This document shows positions 1 to 7,252 of a stretch of 26,611 nt of DNA, one piece after another. A program made the position numbers and the translations under genes. A model generated the notes under the pieces. The model saw nothing but the letters and a program-made list of their open reading frames with translations. It was not told the DNA's origin and did not search any database. Position 1 is the first letter of the stretch. Each line of letters opens with the position of its first letter. The stretch lies in assembly GCA_964648365.1 (NCBI GenBank), contig CAZYLK010000075.1, forward strand, positions 1 to 26,611, read 5' to 3'. The stretch is from SURF-32 sp964648365 (lineage in GTDB: Bacteria; Planctomycetota; Phycisphaerae; UBA1845).

Positions 1-517
1 CCGGCCGCGGGCCGGCGTCCATCCAGCACTTGTCGGCGCCGGCGGTCGCCCGGGCCATGACGGAAGGTTCAAACGCGTTCTGGCCGGGGATCTTTCGAGC
101 GACGAAGAGGCCGCCGTTACCCGCGAATGAAATTGCCGCGACCCACAGCGTGCCGGTGCGGTTGTCGTAGGCGGTCATCGGGTCGCCCTCGACGGTACTC
201 TGGTTCTGCACCGGCGGGCGGAGGACGAAATCGTCCCAGGAGAGGCCGCCGTCGCTGCTGACCGCCACGCCCATTCGGATGATCTCGCCCGGATTGCTGG
301 CCCGCCAGTCGTTCCAGACGCCGACGATCTCGTCGGGATCGACGTGCGTAGACGCCATGGCGGTTTCGTTGGAGGCCTGAATGCCGCCGTTGACGTCGAT
401 GCGAATCTGCGGGCCGACTTCGAACTGCGCCCACGCGGTGGACGCCGCGAAACAGACGGCCGCGGCGGCGCCAAGCGCCCGCAAGCAGCCGGAACGGAAG
501 AAACTCATGTGCAACAT
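1..517 (-). CDS. Secreted sialidase/BNR-repeat-like protein, partial (C-terminus cut by window edge)
   Basis: Open frame of 172 codons running off the left edge. I place the start at the ATG at 517 because a GGAG lies 8 bases upstream; an in-frame ATG at 508 has no such site. The N-terminus is a signal peptide: a short polar stretch, then an Ala/Leu-rich core ending in a TAWA-Q-like cleavage site near residue 30. The mature part contains 'IVGVWNDWR', 'VSSDGGLSWDDF' and 'KCWMDAGP'. These resemble the S-x-D-x-G-x-x-W (Asp-box/BNR) repeats and active-site surroundings of exo-sialidase-like six-bladed propellers, which are common among exported planctomycete proteins. Substrate and activity cannot be told from this fragment. 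It lies 66 bases downstream of the TPR lipoprotein gene on the same strand, so co-transcription is possible. Confidence 0.75.
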   Translation of the reverse strand, partial: MLHMSFFRSGCLRALGAAAAVCFAASTAWAQFEVGPQIRIDVNGGIQASNETAMASTHVDPDEIVGVWNDWRASNPGEIIRMGVAVSSDGGLSWDDFVLRPPVQNQSTVEGDPMTAYDNRTGTLWVAAISFAGNGGLFVARKIPGQNAFEPSVMARATAGADKCWMDAGPRP

Positions 518-583
518 ATGCTTAACTCCATCGAGCCTGATGTCTGGTTACTCAACGCACTCACGAACGGTTGTCACGCGCGG

Positions 584-1309
584 TCAGGACTGAGGTTCCG
601 CCATGTATCGCGCGAGCAGCGGGCGGAACTGGGGCGGCATGGCATGGCCGAGCCGCTCGGCCGCATGCACATGCTCCCAGGATTCCGCGAATCGCTGGGC
701 GAAGTAAAACGTAATCGCGAGCCGCTCGTGGGCGTGCGTGTTGTTCGGATCGAGTTCGAGCACGTCGTTCCAGCCGGCGATGGCGCCCTCCACGTCGGCC
801 AGACGGCCGTGACACTCGGCCAGTTCGATGCGGGCCGACAACAGGGACGGATCGAGGCTCAGCGCGGTGTTGAGCGCGGCCATGGCCTTGTCCACCTTGC
901 CCTTGCCCAGGAAGCCGGCCGCCAGACCTTCGTAGGCGGCGATGCTGCTGCGATCCAGAAGCACGGCGCGGGTGTAGGCCTGCAGCGCTTCGGTGAACAT
1001 GCTCTGATTGAGGAAGTCCGCACCGGCCGCCAGCGATACGGCCGCGTCCATGTTGTCCGGCTCCTCGTTGAGGATGTCGAGCCAGTCGGGTGCGAACTCG
1101 ACCCGCCCGGAATCGTACGTCAGGCCGCGAATGGCCTTGTTGTATCGCGCCCGGCGGTAGTCCTCGATCGGGCTGCCCGTCCCCTCGGTGACCTGCTGGG
1201 CCACCTCCTTCGCCTCGACCGCATCCACCGGCGTCTGGGGCGCTTCCCTCTTGCAGCCGAGTCCGACCACCAGACAGACACAGGCCGCGGCCAGCATTCG
1301 CATCAACAT
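584..1309 (-). CDS. TPR-repeat lipoprotein
   Basis: 241 aa. The start at 1309 is supported by AAGGAG 7 bases upstream. The N-terminus is a short hydrophobic leader ending in 'VVGLGC'. Cys19 is a likely lipidation site, although the residue at -3 is Gly rather than the usual Leu, so the lipobox is imperfect. Residues about 95-230 form roughly four tetratricopeptide repeats, visible as A-x-x-x-Y/L-x-x-x-G and 'LDPxxxxA' periodicities such as 'ALSLDPSLLSARIELAECHG' and 'VLELDPNNTHAHERLA'. TPRs bind protein partners, and a lipidated TPR protein of this size usually sits in the periplasm or outer membrane as a scaffold. No partner can be named from the context. The next gene downstream on the strand is the partial sialidase-like gene. 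Confidence 0.85.
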   Translation of the reverse strand: MLMRMLAAACVCLVVGLGCKREAPQTPVDAVEAKEVAQQVTEGTGSPIEDYRRARYNKAIRGLTYDSGRVEFAPDWLDILNEEPDNMDAAVSLAAGADFLNQSMFTEALQAYTRAVLLDRSSIAAYEGLAAGFLGKGKVDKAMAALNTALSLDPSLLSARIELAECHGRLADVEGAIAGWNDVLELDPNNTHAHERLAITFYFAQRFAESWEHVHAAERLGHAMPPQFRPLLARYMAEPQS

Positions 1310-1331
1310 CGACCGTCTCCTTGGAAATGAC

Positions 1332-1367
1332 GAGCCCCGCCCCCGATTACGACGATTGTTGGGGCTC
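1332..1367 (-). other. Hairpin upstream of the TPR lipoprotein gene
   Basis: GAGCCCC (1332-1338) pairs with GGGGCTC (1361-1367) across a 22-base loop. It sits just upstream of the Shine-Dalgarno of the lipoprotein gene and would lie in its leader if transcription starts further up. Function unknown; it may be chance pairing in GC-rich DNA. Confidence 0.3.
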
Positions 1368-1492
1368 CAAGGCGTTCAGTGTAGCGGAAAGGGGCGCGCA
1401 GTTGCAAGGCGGGAGGCGACGGGGCCTCTGGGGCGTGGGAACGGCCTGCGCTCGCGCCGGCAGGTGCGATTGACGGTCCGTGGACCGACTCT

Positions 1493-1527
1493 CGGGCTCG
1501 GGCACGACTCAAGTTCTGCCGAGCCCG
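1493..1527. other. Perfect 9-bp inverted repeat in the intergenic region
   Basis: CGGGCTCGG (1493-1501) and CCGAGCCCG (1519-1527) form a 9-bp stem that extends two more pairs past a single bulge. It lies just beyond the terminator-like hairpin at 1545-1580 in the direction of minus-strand transcription, so the two may act as a tandem transcript end. Confidence 0.4.
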
Positions 1528-1544
1528 CGCGCCGTGCACCAATG

Positions 1545-1580
1545 AAAACGCCCCACGATCTTACGACCGTGGGGCGCTTT
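1545..1580 (-). terminator. Rho-independent terminator of the 1606-2553 gene
   Basis: A perfect 9-bp stem CGCCCCACG (1549-1557) / CGTGGGGCG (1568-1576) with a 10-base loop is followed on the minus strand by TTTT. It lies about 30 bases past the stop codon at 1606. A shorter T run on the other side could give weak activity in the opposite direction. Confidence 0.75.
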
Positions 1581-1605
1581 GCATGCACCAGTGGAGCCAC
1601 CAGAC

Positions 1606-2553
1606 TCAACCGCAACTCAGGCACGTTGCGCCGCCAAAGCCGGCGATCTTGTCGGGCGCGACCCGGATTTGCGGCGCGTTCCAGATCGAGTCGTATTCCG
1701 ACACCAGCGAGAGGTCACCGCTGGTACAAAAATGCTCGTCGAGCTTGAGCGTTCCGCTCTTAATGATCACGTCCCCGCTCAGCGAGTCGCAGCATTCGTT
1801 GACCTCGATCAGCGCTTCCGCACCCGCAGATTTGGGAATGCGCCAGGTTCCGGCGCCCGTCACTTCGACGTTGGTCTGAAGCCATCCCTTGTCGTGCGCC
1901 CGCCACTCGCCTACCCCCGAAACCGGAGCCTGGTTGAGCGAGAGCGCGCACGGATCCGGCGGATCGTACTCCGGAGACGTGGGGCAATGAAAATCCCCGA
2001 TCACGAAGCTGTTGTTCACCACGCCCGTGTTGATCTCTCCGGCGCCCGCCACCGTGAGGCCGCAGCCACCCAGCAACTCGTCGGGACAGTTGTCGTCGAA
2101 CGTCACCACGTACGGGCCGCCCGACGCCTCGTCGATTTCCGATCCCGGCCACATGCGGATGGTGCCGCCGTAGCCCGTGATCGTCAGGCTGGTCGTGACA
2201 AGAAGCTGCGCCCCGCCCGCCCCTGTCTCCCAGTCCCCCAGGTAAAGCGTGCCATTGACCCAGGAATCGGTGTCGATCGTGAGCGTCTGCTCGGAGTCGA
2301 CCATCAGTGTCCCGTCAACATCGATTGAGTCCGCTACGCCGGGGTTACCGCCGTTCAGGAGCTCGCACGACTTGCCGCCGGGAATCCAGGCCTCGTGGGA
2401 ACTGGTGGGCACTCCGAAATCCCAGTTGCCCCCGTCGTTCCAGGAAACGCCGTCGCCGTCCCCTGTGAACTCGTTTACCACCGCGTAAGTAGGTTGCGCC
2501 GCCAGCAAGGCGACAGTCACCACGGCAACCGTGTGTCGCAATCTTTCGTTCAT
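1606..2553 (-). CDS. Secreted protein of unknown function, WNDGGNWD-type beta-repeat
   Basis: 315 aa from the ATG at 2553, chosen because AAGGA lies 8 bases upstream. The in-frame ATG at 2562 overlaps that ribosome site and is less likely. A signal peptide (hydrophobic core 'VAVVTVALLAAQPTYA') precedes 'FTGDGDGVSWNDGGNWDFG', a motif that opens many exported planctomycete beta-helix or autotransporter-like proteins. The rest is rich in Gly, Thr and Val with short beta-strand periodicity and two Cys-containing loops near the C-terminus ('NECCDS', 'CLSCG'), suggesting disulfides and a non-cytoplasmic location. I see no catalytic motif. The small gene at 4030-4416 begins its mature part the same way and may be a shorter relative. 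Confidence 0.8.
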   Translation of the reverse strand: MNERLRHTVAVVTVALLAAQPTYAVVNEFTGDGDGVSWNDGGNWDFGVPTSSHEAWIPGGKSCELLNGGNPGVADSIDVDGTLMVDSEQTLTIDTDSWVNGTLYLGDWETGAGGAQLLVTTSLTITGYGGTIRMWPGSEIDEASGGPYVVTFDDNCPDELLGGCGLTVAGAGEINTGVVNNSFVIGDFHCPTSPEYDPPDPCALSLNQAPVSGVGEWRAHDKGWLQTNVEVTGAGTWRIPKSAGAEALIEVNECCDSLSGDVIIKSGTLKLDEHFCTSGDLSLVSEYDSIWNAPQIRVAPDKIAGFGGATCLSCG

Positions 2554-2572
2554 ATCGGACATCCTTGTTCAG

Positions 2573-2588
2573 GCGGTCTTTCGACCGC
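2573..2588 (-). promoter_or_regulatory. Leader hairpin with a GNRA tetraloop upstream of the 2553 start
   Basis: GCGGTC (2573-2578) and GACCGC (2583-2588) form a perfect 6-bp stem. On the minus-strand RNA the loop reads GAAA, a stable GNRA tetraloop. It stands only a few bases upstream of the AAGGA ribosome site of the next gene and could stabilise the mRNA 5' end or set ribosome access. No function is shown. Confidence 0.4.
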
Positions 2589-2654
2589 GTTCTCACTTAA
2601 CCTCAACGATGCCCACGGGCGATGCCCGCCGAGTCATCGTTCCGACGGGCTCTG

Positions 2655-3821
2655 TCACCCGCCCGTGTAAGCGTTCTGAAATCGCGCAAAATCACCCAGA
2701 TCAACGTCGCCGTCGTGGTCAACGTCCAGAAACCGGCACTCACAGAGGCCGTCCACGCGCCCGGGACCGGTCATGCAACCCTCGAGCGCTGTGTAATCGA
2801 GGAGGTCAACGTCGCCGTCGAATTCCGAGTCGCCGGTGCGAATTCGACGAAGGAACCGAACACCGCCAGCGCCATTTCCCTGACCGACCCGGTATCGCCA
2901 GACGGCCTCGGTCCAGTTATTGATGTCGCCGTTGGAATCCCGTAGAGCATCCGCGGTCAGACGGTGGAAGCCTGGCTCGCTGCCGGAGGCGCGGTACATC
3001 CACCAATCGGATGCCTGGAGATCATCGTGCCAGCGATAGAACACGACGTCGCCTACGTCGTTATTACATGGCGTGCCACCCGCTTCCGTGAGGAGCCGAG
3101 TTACCCCGTTCTCCCAAACCTCGACACCGCTGACACTGCCCCATACGACCTGCCCCGTGTTGTTCAGGTGAACACTCTGGGCCTGTGTACCCAGGCGGGG
3201 CAACGGATCGATGTCGCCCCCCGAATGCAGCATGATCTCGCTCGACCAGGGGTTGGTGCAAAAATCGTATCGAGTCCAGGCGACCTGGCCCCGATCGTTG
3301 ATGCTGACCCCCTGCTCGCTGAGCAGATTGTCTGTCAACTGCCTCATGCGACCGCCTTCGTACAGAACGATGTCGAACACGGGCCCACATGGCGCGTCGC
3401 GGTACAGGAGGGCCGCGATCGTGCCATCGCTCGCGAGCGCCGGACTGTACCCACGCCCGATGCGCTTCCGTCGCGAGCCATCCAACTGATAGATCCGAGC
3501 CGACGGGTATCCGTTCTGAACCCCGGTTGAGTAGATGATGGTCCCACCCGCGTTGATCTCGGCGAGGGGCATGATGCCTTGACGATCGCGAGCCACCTTG
3601 CGGATGGCACCGTTGTCGTACAAGTACAGCACCCATCCGCCACGCTCGACCTGCTTCCCGAAGACGATCTGGCCGCACTCGTTCACTCTGGGACCGTCGG
3701 TTGCATAGCCAGAAGCTCCGAACTCAACCAGTTCGAACCCTTCCGGCAGGTTGACCTGCCCAACGACGACGCCGGTACACGCGACGAATGCACCAACCGT
3801 GAATCCTGCCCTCACTCTCAC
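2655..3821 (-). CDS. Secreted beta-propeller-like protein with C-terminal dockerin-type calcium loops (copy A)
   Basis: 388 aa from a GTG at 3821, with AAGGGG about 9 bases upstream. The signal peptide ends near 'VVVGQ'. Residues about 25-320 contain repeated segments of the form 'INDRGQVAWTR', 'LNNTGQVVWGS' and 'NNDVGDVVFYR'. These are blades of about 50 residues resembling the HAF/propeller repeats of exported planctomycete proteins. The last 58 residues carry two calcium-loop-like stretches ('DSEFDGDVDLLDY' and 'DVDHDGDVDLGDFARFQ') flanking 'GPGRVDGLCECRF'. This is the dockerin-like Asp-rich tail typical of the phylum and probably a surface-anchoring or interaction module. It is a full-length paralogue of the plus-strand gene at 21976-23157. 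Ligand and enzymatic role are unknown. Confidence 0.85.
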   Translation of the reverse strand: MRVRAGFTVGAFVACTGVVVGQVNLPEGFELVEFGASGYATDGPRVNECGQIVFGKQVERGGWVLYLYDNGAIRKVARDRQGIMPLAEINAGGTIIYSTGVQNGYPSARIYQLDGSRRKRIGRGYSPALASDGTIAALLYRDAPCGPVFDIVLYEGGRMRQLTDNLLSEQGVSINDRGQVAWTRYDFCTNPWSSEIMLHSGGDIDPLPRLGTQAQSVHLNNTGQVVWGSVSGVEVWENGVTRLLTEAGGTPCNNDVGDVVFYRWHDDLQASDWWMYRASGSEPGFHRLTADALRDSNGDINNWTEAVWRYRVGQGNGAGGVRFLRRIRTGDSEFDGDVDLLDYTALEGCMTGPGRVDGLCECRFLDVDHDGDVDLGDFARFQNAYTGG

Positions 3822-4000
3822 GACGCAATACCCCTTTTTCGACCGGACGTCGACCGACGGACGACGTGACCTAAGCGACCTTCCGAGCGGAGCGCTTCAC
3901 CCAAAGCGCAGCCGCCCGATGCGATTTCAGAACTACGTTTTTGCCCGACGCGGCCGAAGTCGCGCGACTCTGGACGACGTCGGACTGACAGCAAGAACCG

Positions 4001-4021
4001 GGGGCGGGCAATCCCCGCCCC
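4001..4021 (-). terminator. GC-rich hairpin after the 4030-4416 gene, probable terminator
   Basis: GGGGCGGG (4001-4008) pairs with CCCGCCCC (4014-4021) around a 5-base loop, nine bases past the stop codon of the small secreted gene. The following bases on the minus strand (CGGTTCTTGC) are only modestly T-rich, so termination efficiency is uncertain. Confidence 0.5.
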
Positions 4022-4029
4022 TCGGCGGA

Positions 4030-4416
4030 TCAGTTGGTCTTCAGTCCGGCCCCGTCCACCACGGTGACCACCGTTGTAGCGGAGTTGGCACCGACGATAG
4101 TGATCGCATCGGCGGTAATGGTGGCCGGCGTCTCGTCTGCGTCCAGCGTCGGTCCACCGAGGCTTCCGCCATTCGCCAGATAAAGGTCGTCGATGGTCTC
4201 ACTGCCGGGTAGCATGACCGTATGATTCTCCTCCATCGTGGCGTCATCGGCGGCGGTCGACGGATACCCGGACGCGCCGCAGAAGGTGCAGCCCCAGGCG
4301 TTGGGATCGTCCCAGTTGTCGTTGTTCGAACCGATCCACGTGTACGACGCGGCGGCCGCCATGCTTCCACCCGCCATCAACGCGACGGCGGATCGCCTTA
4401 TCGTTTTGGCTTTCAT
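4030..4416 (-). CDS. Small secreted protein, WNxxxNW type, unknown function
   Basis: 128 aa. The ATG at 4416 is preceded by AAAGGA at good spacing. A basic N-terminus and Ala-rich core ('ALMAGGSMAAAAS') form a signal peptide. The mature protein begins 'YTWIGSNNDNWDDPNAWG', with two cysteines in 'CTFCG' shortly after, then an Ala/Thr/Val-rich beta segment. It resembles the start of the 1606-2553 product and of larger autotransporter-like repeat proteins but stops after one or two repeats. Either it is a naturally short member or the remnant of a longer gene; I see no frameshift or continuing homologous frame downstream. Function unknown. Confidence 0.75.
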   Translation of the reverse strand: MKAKTIRRSAVALMAGGSMAAAASYTWIGSNNDNWDDPNAWGCTFCGASGYPSTAADDATMEENHTVMLPGSETIDDLYLANGGSLGGPTLDADETPATITADAITIVGANSATTVVTVVDGAGLKTN

Positions 4417-4662
4417 ACCAGTATTCCTTTCATGGAACTTGGATTCTGTTCATCACTTGATCGAACGGTCGGCAAATACGTGGGCGCACTGCCGACCGGC
4501 GCCGATCAGGCCCGCGCGGACGCGACTCAAACCTGCGAGCCGCTGCGCGGGAACCGACAGTCCGAGTAGATGGTATCCGAAGGCGCCTACAACGCGCGCA
4601 ACCAGAACGAATTCTCGGACGCTATTAGGTGTGATAGGGTCGCCAAGGCGAATCGGCGGTCC

Positions 4663-4850
4663 GCGTGCCCGCGATGCCACGATGCCNNNNNNNNNNNNNN
4701 NNNNNNNNNNNNNNNNNNNNNNNNNNNNNNNNNNNNNNNNNNNNNNNNNNNNNNNNNNNNNNNNNNNNNNNNNNNNNNNNNNNNNNGCGATGCCGCGATG
4801 CCGCGATGCCGCGATGCCGCGATGCCGCGATGCCGCGATGCCGCGATGCT
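4663..4850. repeat. Octamer tandem repeat (GCGATGCC)n, interrupted by an assembly gap
   Basis: After the gap there are eight units of GCGATGCC in register (4787-4850, the last ending in T). Before it are a perfect unit (4671-4678), a one-mismatch unit (4679-4686) and a degenerate unit (4663-4670). The N run lies inside the array, so true copy number is unknown. The unit is not a multiple of three and is unlikely to be coding. Confidence 0.9.
4687..4786. other. Assembly gap, 100 N
   Basis: Exactly 100 N, a conventional placeholder for a gap of unknown size. The tandem octamer repeat on both sides explains the assembly failure. Confidence 0.95.
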
Positions 4851-4975
4851 TTCTGTCCTGGCTTCCACGATGCGTGCCTCCCGATCGCGCCGTTACCGCG
4901 ACCCTTCCGCATCCTGCCGTTATCGGGAGTCGTTCACAGAGAGCTCATGCCAATGTTCGAACCACGTACGTCCTA

Positions 4976-5044
4976 ATACTACACTGTCACCCGTGACGTG
5001 TCAAGTGTTCACCCTACGAATTCGGAATTTTTTTTTAGGAATTC
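4976..5044 (-). promoter_or_regulatory. Sigma70-like promoter with an internal operator-like palindrome
   Basis: On the minus strand a perfect -35 box TTGACA (4999-5004) is separated by exactly 17 bases from TAGTAT (4976-4981). The spacer contains the inverted repeat GTCAC-CC-GTGAC (4986-4997), well placed for a dimeric regulator. Upstream is an AT-rich stretch with nine consecutive A on this strand (5028-5036) between two GAATTC copies (5018-5023 and 5039-5044), which could act as an UP element. It points towards the octamer repeat and, beyond it, the small secreted gene starting at 4416, about 560 bases away. What it drives is not clear. Confidence 0.55.
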
Positions 5045-5101
5045 TTCTCAGTGGTCCTGAAGCCGTGGCGACCGGTCGACGAAGCCGCCCGCTCCAGATG
5101 T

Positions 5102-7252
5102 TCAACCCTGCCGCAGCAAGTCGGCGAAGCGGAGGAGGCGGCGGTAGAGGTGGAGGCCGATGGGGGTGCGTTCGGCGCCGAAGCGGATGGCGCCGGTGAG
5201 GTTGGTGGCCGTGAATGCGGCGTCGGGCACGTCCAGCGTGGCGACGATCTGGAAATACGGGACTTTGGTGCGGCCGGTGAGCGGGTCTACGACGATGCTG
5301 CCGCCGCCGGCGTGGGTCAGGGGCGACGGGGCCAGTTCGCGCAGGCCGGCGGGGACGACGCTGGTGACGTGGCCGTGGAGCGGGCGGTCGGCGGCGGACT
5401 GGGGGCGGAACTCGACGCGGTCGCCGCTCTTAACCTCGGCGACACTGAACTCGGTCTCGCGGATCAGGGCTTTGACCTGCCAGGGTCCGGCGGCGAGCAC
5501 CACGAGCGGCTCGCCGCGGGTGGCGTAGCGGCCTGTGTCACCGGGGGGGGGCGACTGGACGACGCTTCCGGCCCGCGGGGCGCGGATGACCAGGGCGTCG
5601 CGCTTCGTCGTGGCGAAGTGCAGATCGCGTTCGAGTTGCTGCAACTCCATCGCCACTTCGGCGGCGGCGGCCGGGTCTTCGACCACCAGGGCGTCATGGC
5701 GGATCATGGCGGCCTCCAGCCGGGATTCGGCGCGGGCGTATTGCTCGGCCACCGCGTCGTCGGCGAGCACCAGCAGCGGCTGACCGGCCGCGACCTCGTC
5801 GCCCGGCTGAACCTCGATGCGTTCGATGAAGCCGGCGACTTCCGCGTGGATCGTCGCCTGGTCTCGCGTGACCATCACGGCGCGGGCTTCGACGCCGGTG
5901 GTGATGGGAATATGCGCAACGCCCAGCGGCACGCCGACCAGCAGAATCAGGCTGACGCCGATGGCCCGCAGGCGGACCGGGGCCGTCTCTTCGGATCGCC
6001 ACAGGTAGCGTATGGCGCCCACGGCGGCACCGCCGAAGACCTTCAGCAGCATGGCCGCTCCCACCACGACGCCCACCATGAACAGCTTGGTCGCAATCAT
6101 GGCGGCGATGCCGATCATCACCAGCACGCGATAGAGCGAGGCGCAGATGCCGAACGAAGTCAGGATCGCCCGATGCCACCAGGTGCGCTCGTCGTCGAGG
6201 ATGGGCACGCCGACGACGAAGCGTTTGAGCAGCGACAATACGTGCTGCGTGGAGCGCTGCCGCAGGTTGGGTATCTCGACCAGGTCGCTGAGGATGTAGT
6301 AGCCGTCGTAGCGCATCAGCGGGTTGACGTTGAACAGGACCGTGACCGCGCCGGCCAGGAAGATGACGTTATAGGCGAGCGCGCGGACGTCGGGCGAGTC
6401 GGCGGTGGCCCAGACGAACACCGCGATCGCGGCCGCGATGGACTCGACGTACATGCCGGCCAGGCCGATCACGATCCGCTGCCAGCGGCTCGTCAGGCTC
6501 CACGCGGCGGAGGCGTCGACGTAGGCGCAGGGCGTCAGGGCGATCAGATACACACCCATCTCCGGCACGTGCAGGCCGTAGTGCTTGCAGGCGTAGGCGT
6601 GGCCGAACTCGTGCATCGCCTTGAGCAGGATGAGCGTGATCCAGATGAGCGGCAGGTTGCCGGTAGCGAGAATCCCGTTGAGCGGTTCGTGGAATTCGTG
6701 CCAGCGCTGGGCGACGATATAACCGGCCGCGCCGACCAGGCCCAGCCAGAGCACGAAGAACAGCCGCGAAAACAACGGCCGGGCCAGGTGGATGGTGCGG
6801 CCCAGGAGCGCGTCCGGATTGATGAGCGGCACTTGCAGGAACAGCCAGCCGAGCACGCGCTGGCGCGCCTTGATGCGCTGCCGCTGGCGATAGCGGGCAT
6901 ACAGGATCTTCTCATCGCTGACCGGCAGGTTCAGGAATCCCATCCGATGCAGCGAGAAGACGAACTGGTAGAACGCTTCCTCGCCGTCGCGGGTGAGGAC
7001 GTGCCGCTCGACCAGGTCGTCGAAGATGTCGGACAGCGGGCGGTCTGATCGCAGGGCGCAGAGCACCTGATAGTCCTGCACGTCGAAACGGTGGCTCTGA
7101 AATGTCAACGGATCGGAGATGACATACGCAGCCACGCCGCGGAACAGGTGGCGGGCGGCCTGCAAGTCTTCGCGCAGGCCGACGCGCACACCGCGCAGGC
7201 GCTCGGCCAGGGCGGCGAAGGCCGATTGTGTTGGAGCGGCGCCTACAGCCAA
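5102..7252 (-). CDS. PqqD-like / M50 (site-2-type) metalloprotease / HlyD-like adaptor fusion protein
   Basis: 716 aa from a TTG at 7252 preceded by GAGG at 8 bases; a GTG at 7300 is the alternative and would add 16 residues. The N-terminal 120 residues ('PLTFQSHRFDVQDYQVLCAL ... GFLNL') resemble a PqqD-like winged-helix domain. Several membrane segments follow. HEFGH (about 214-218) is the zinc-binding HExxH in a transmembrane helix, and 'NVNPLMRYDGYY' (about 309-320) is the NPxxxxDG motif of M50 proteases, so the catalytic set looks complete. From about residue 450 there is a lipoyl/barrel-sandwich adaptor: 'HAEVAGFIERIEVQPGDEV', a short coiled coil, then 'IRAPRAGSVV'. The family is known as 'putative peptide zinc metalloprotease protein' with HlyD-like C-termini. 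It overlaps the preceding gene by 10 bases, suggesting coupled translation. Substrate unknown; the giant adhesin is the obvious candidate by inference. Confidence 0.88.
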   Translation of the reverse strand: MAVGAAPTQSAFAALAERLRGVRVGLREDLQAARHLFRGVAAYVISDPLTFQSHRFDVQDYQVLCALRSDRPLSDIFDDLVERHVLTRDGEEAFYQFVFSLHRMGFLNLPVSDEKILYARYRQRQRIKARQRVLGWLFLQVPLINPDALLGRTIHLARPLFSRLFFVLWLGLVGAAGYIVAQRWHEFHEPLNGILATGNLPLIWITLILLKAMHEFGHAYACKHYGLHVPEMGVYLIALTPCAYVDASAAWSLTSRWQRIVIGLAGMYVESIAAAIAVFVWATADSPDVRALAYNVIFLAGAVTVLFNVNPLMRYDGYYILSDLVEIPNLRQRSTQHVLSLLKRFVVGVPILDDERTWWHRAILTSFGICASLYRVLVMIGIAAMIATKLFMVGVVVGAAMLLKVFGGAAVGAIRYLWRSEETAPVRLRAIGVSLILLVGVPLGVAHIPITTGVEARAVMVTRDQATIHAEVAGFIERIEVQPGDEVAAGQPLLVLADDAVAEQYARAESRLEAAMIRHDALVVEDPAAAAEVAMELQQLERDLHFATTKRDALVIRAPRAGSVVQSPPPGDTGRYATRGEPLVVLAAGPWQVKALIRETEFSVAEVKSGDRVEFRPQSAADRPLHGHVTSVVPAGLRELAPSPLTHAGGGSIVVDPLTGRTKVPYFQIVATLDVPDAAFTATNLTGAIRFGAERTPIGLHLYRRLLRFADLLRQG

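Larger units (their letters stand above)
4417..5101. other. 685-bp region without a supported gene
   Basis: Holds the octamer tandem repeat with its assembly gap, and the promoter-like element described separately. Frames are open through the repeat only because its 8-bp unit contains no stop in any frame. I see no ribosome site, conserved motif or sensible protein here. Confidence 0.6.

Noticed and set aside
4587..4912. Minus-strand frames through the octamer repeat
   Set aside because: All frames are open because the 8-bp unit has no stop. The products are simple repeats and no convincing ribosome site precedes them.
5051..7048. 665-codon plus-strand frame opposite the M50-HlyD gene
   Set aside because: The opposite strand encodes a protein with intact HExxH and NPxxxxDG motifs. 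This frame gives only low-complexity Gly/Asp/Arg sequence.
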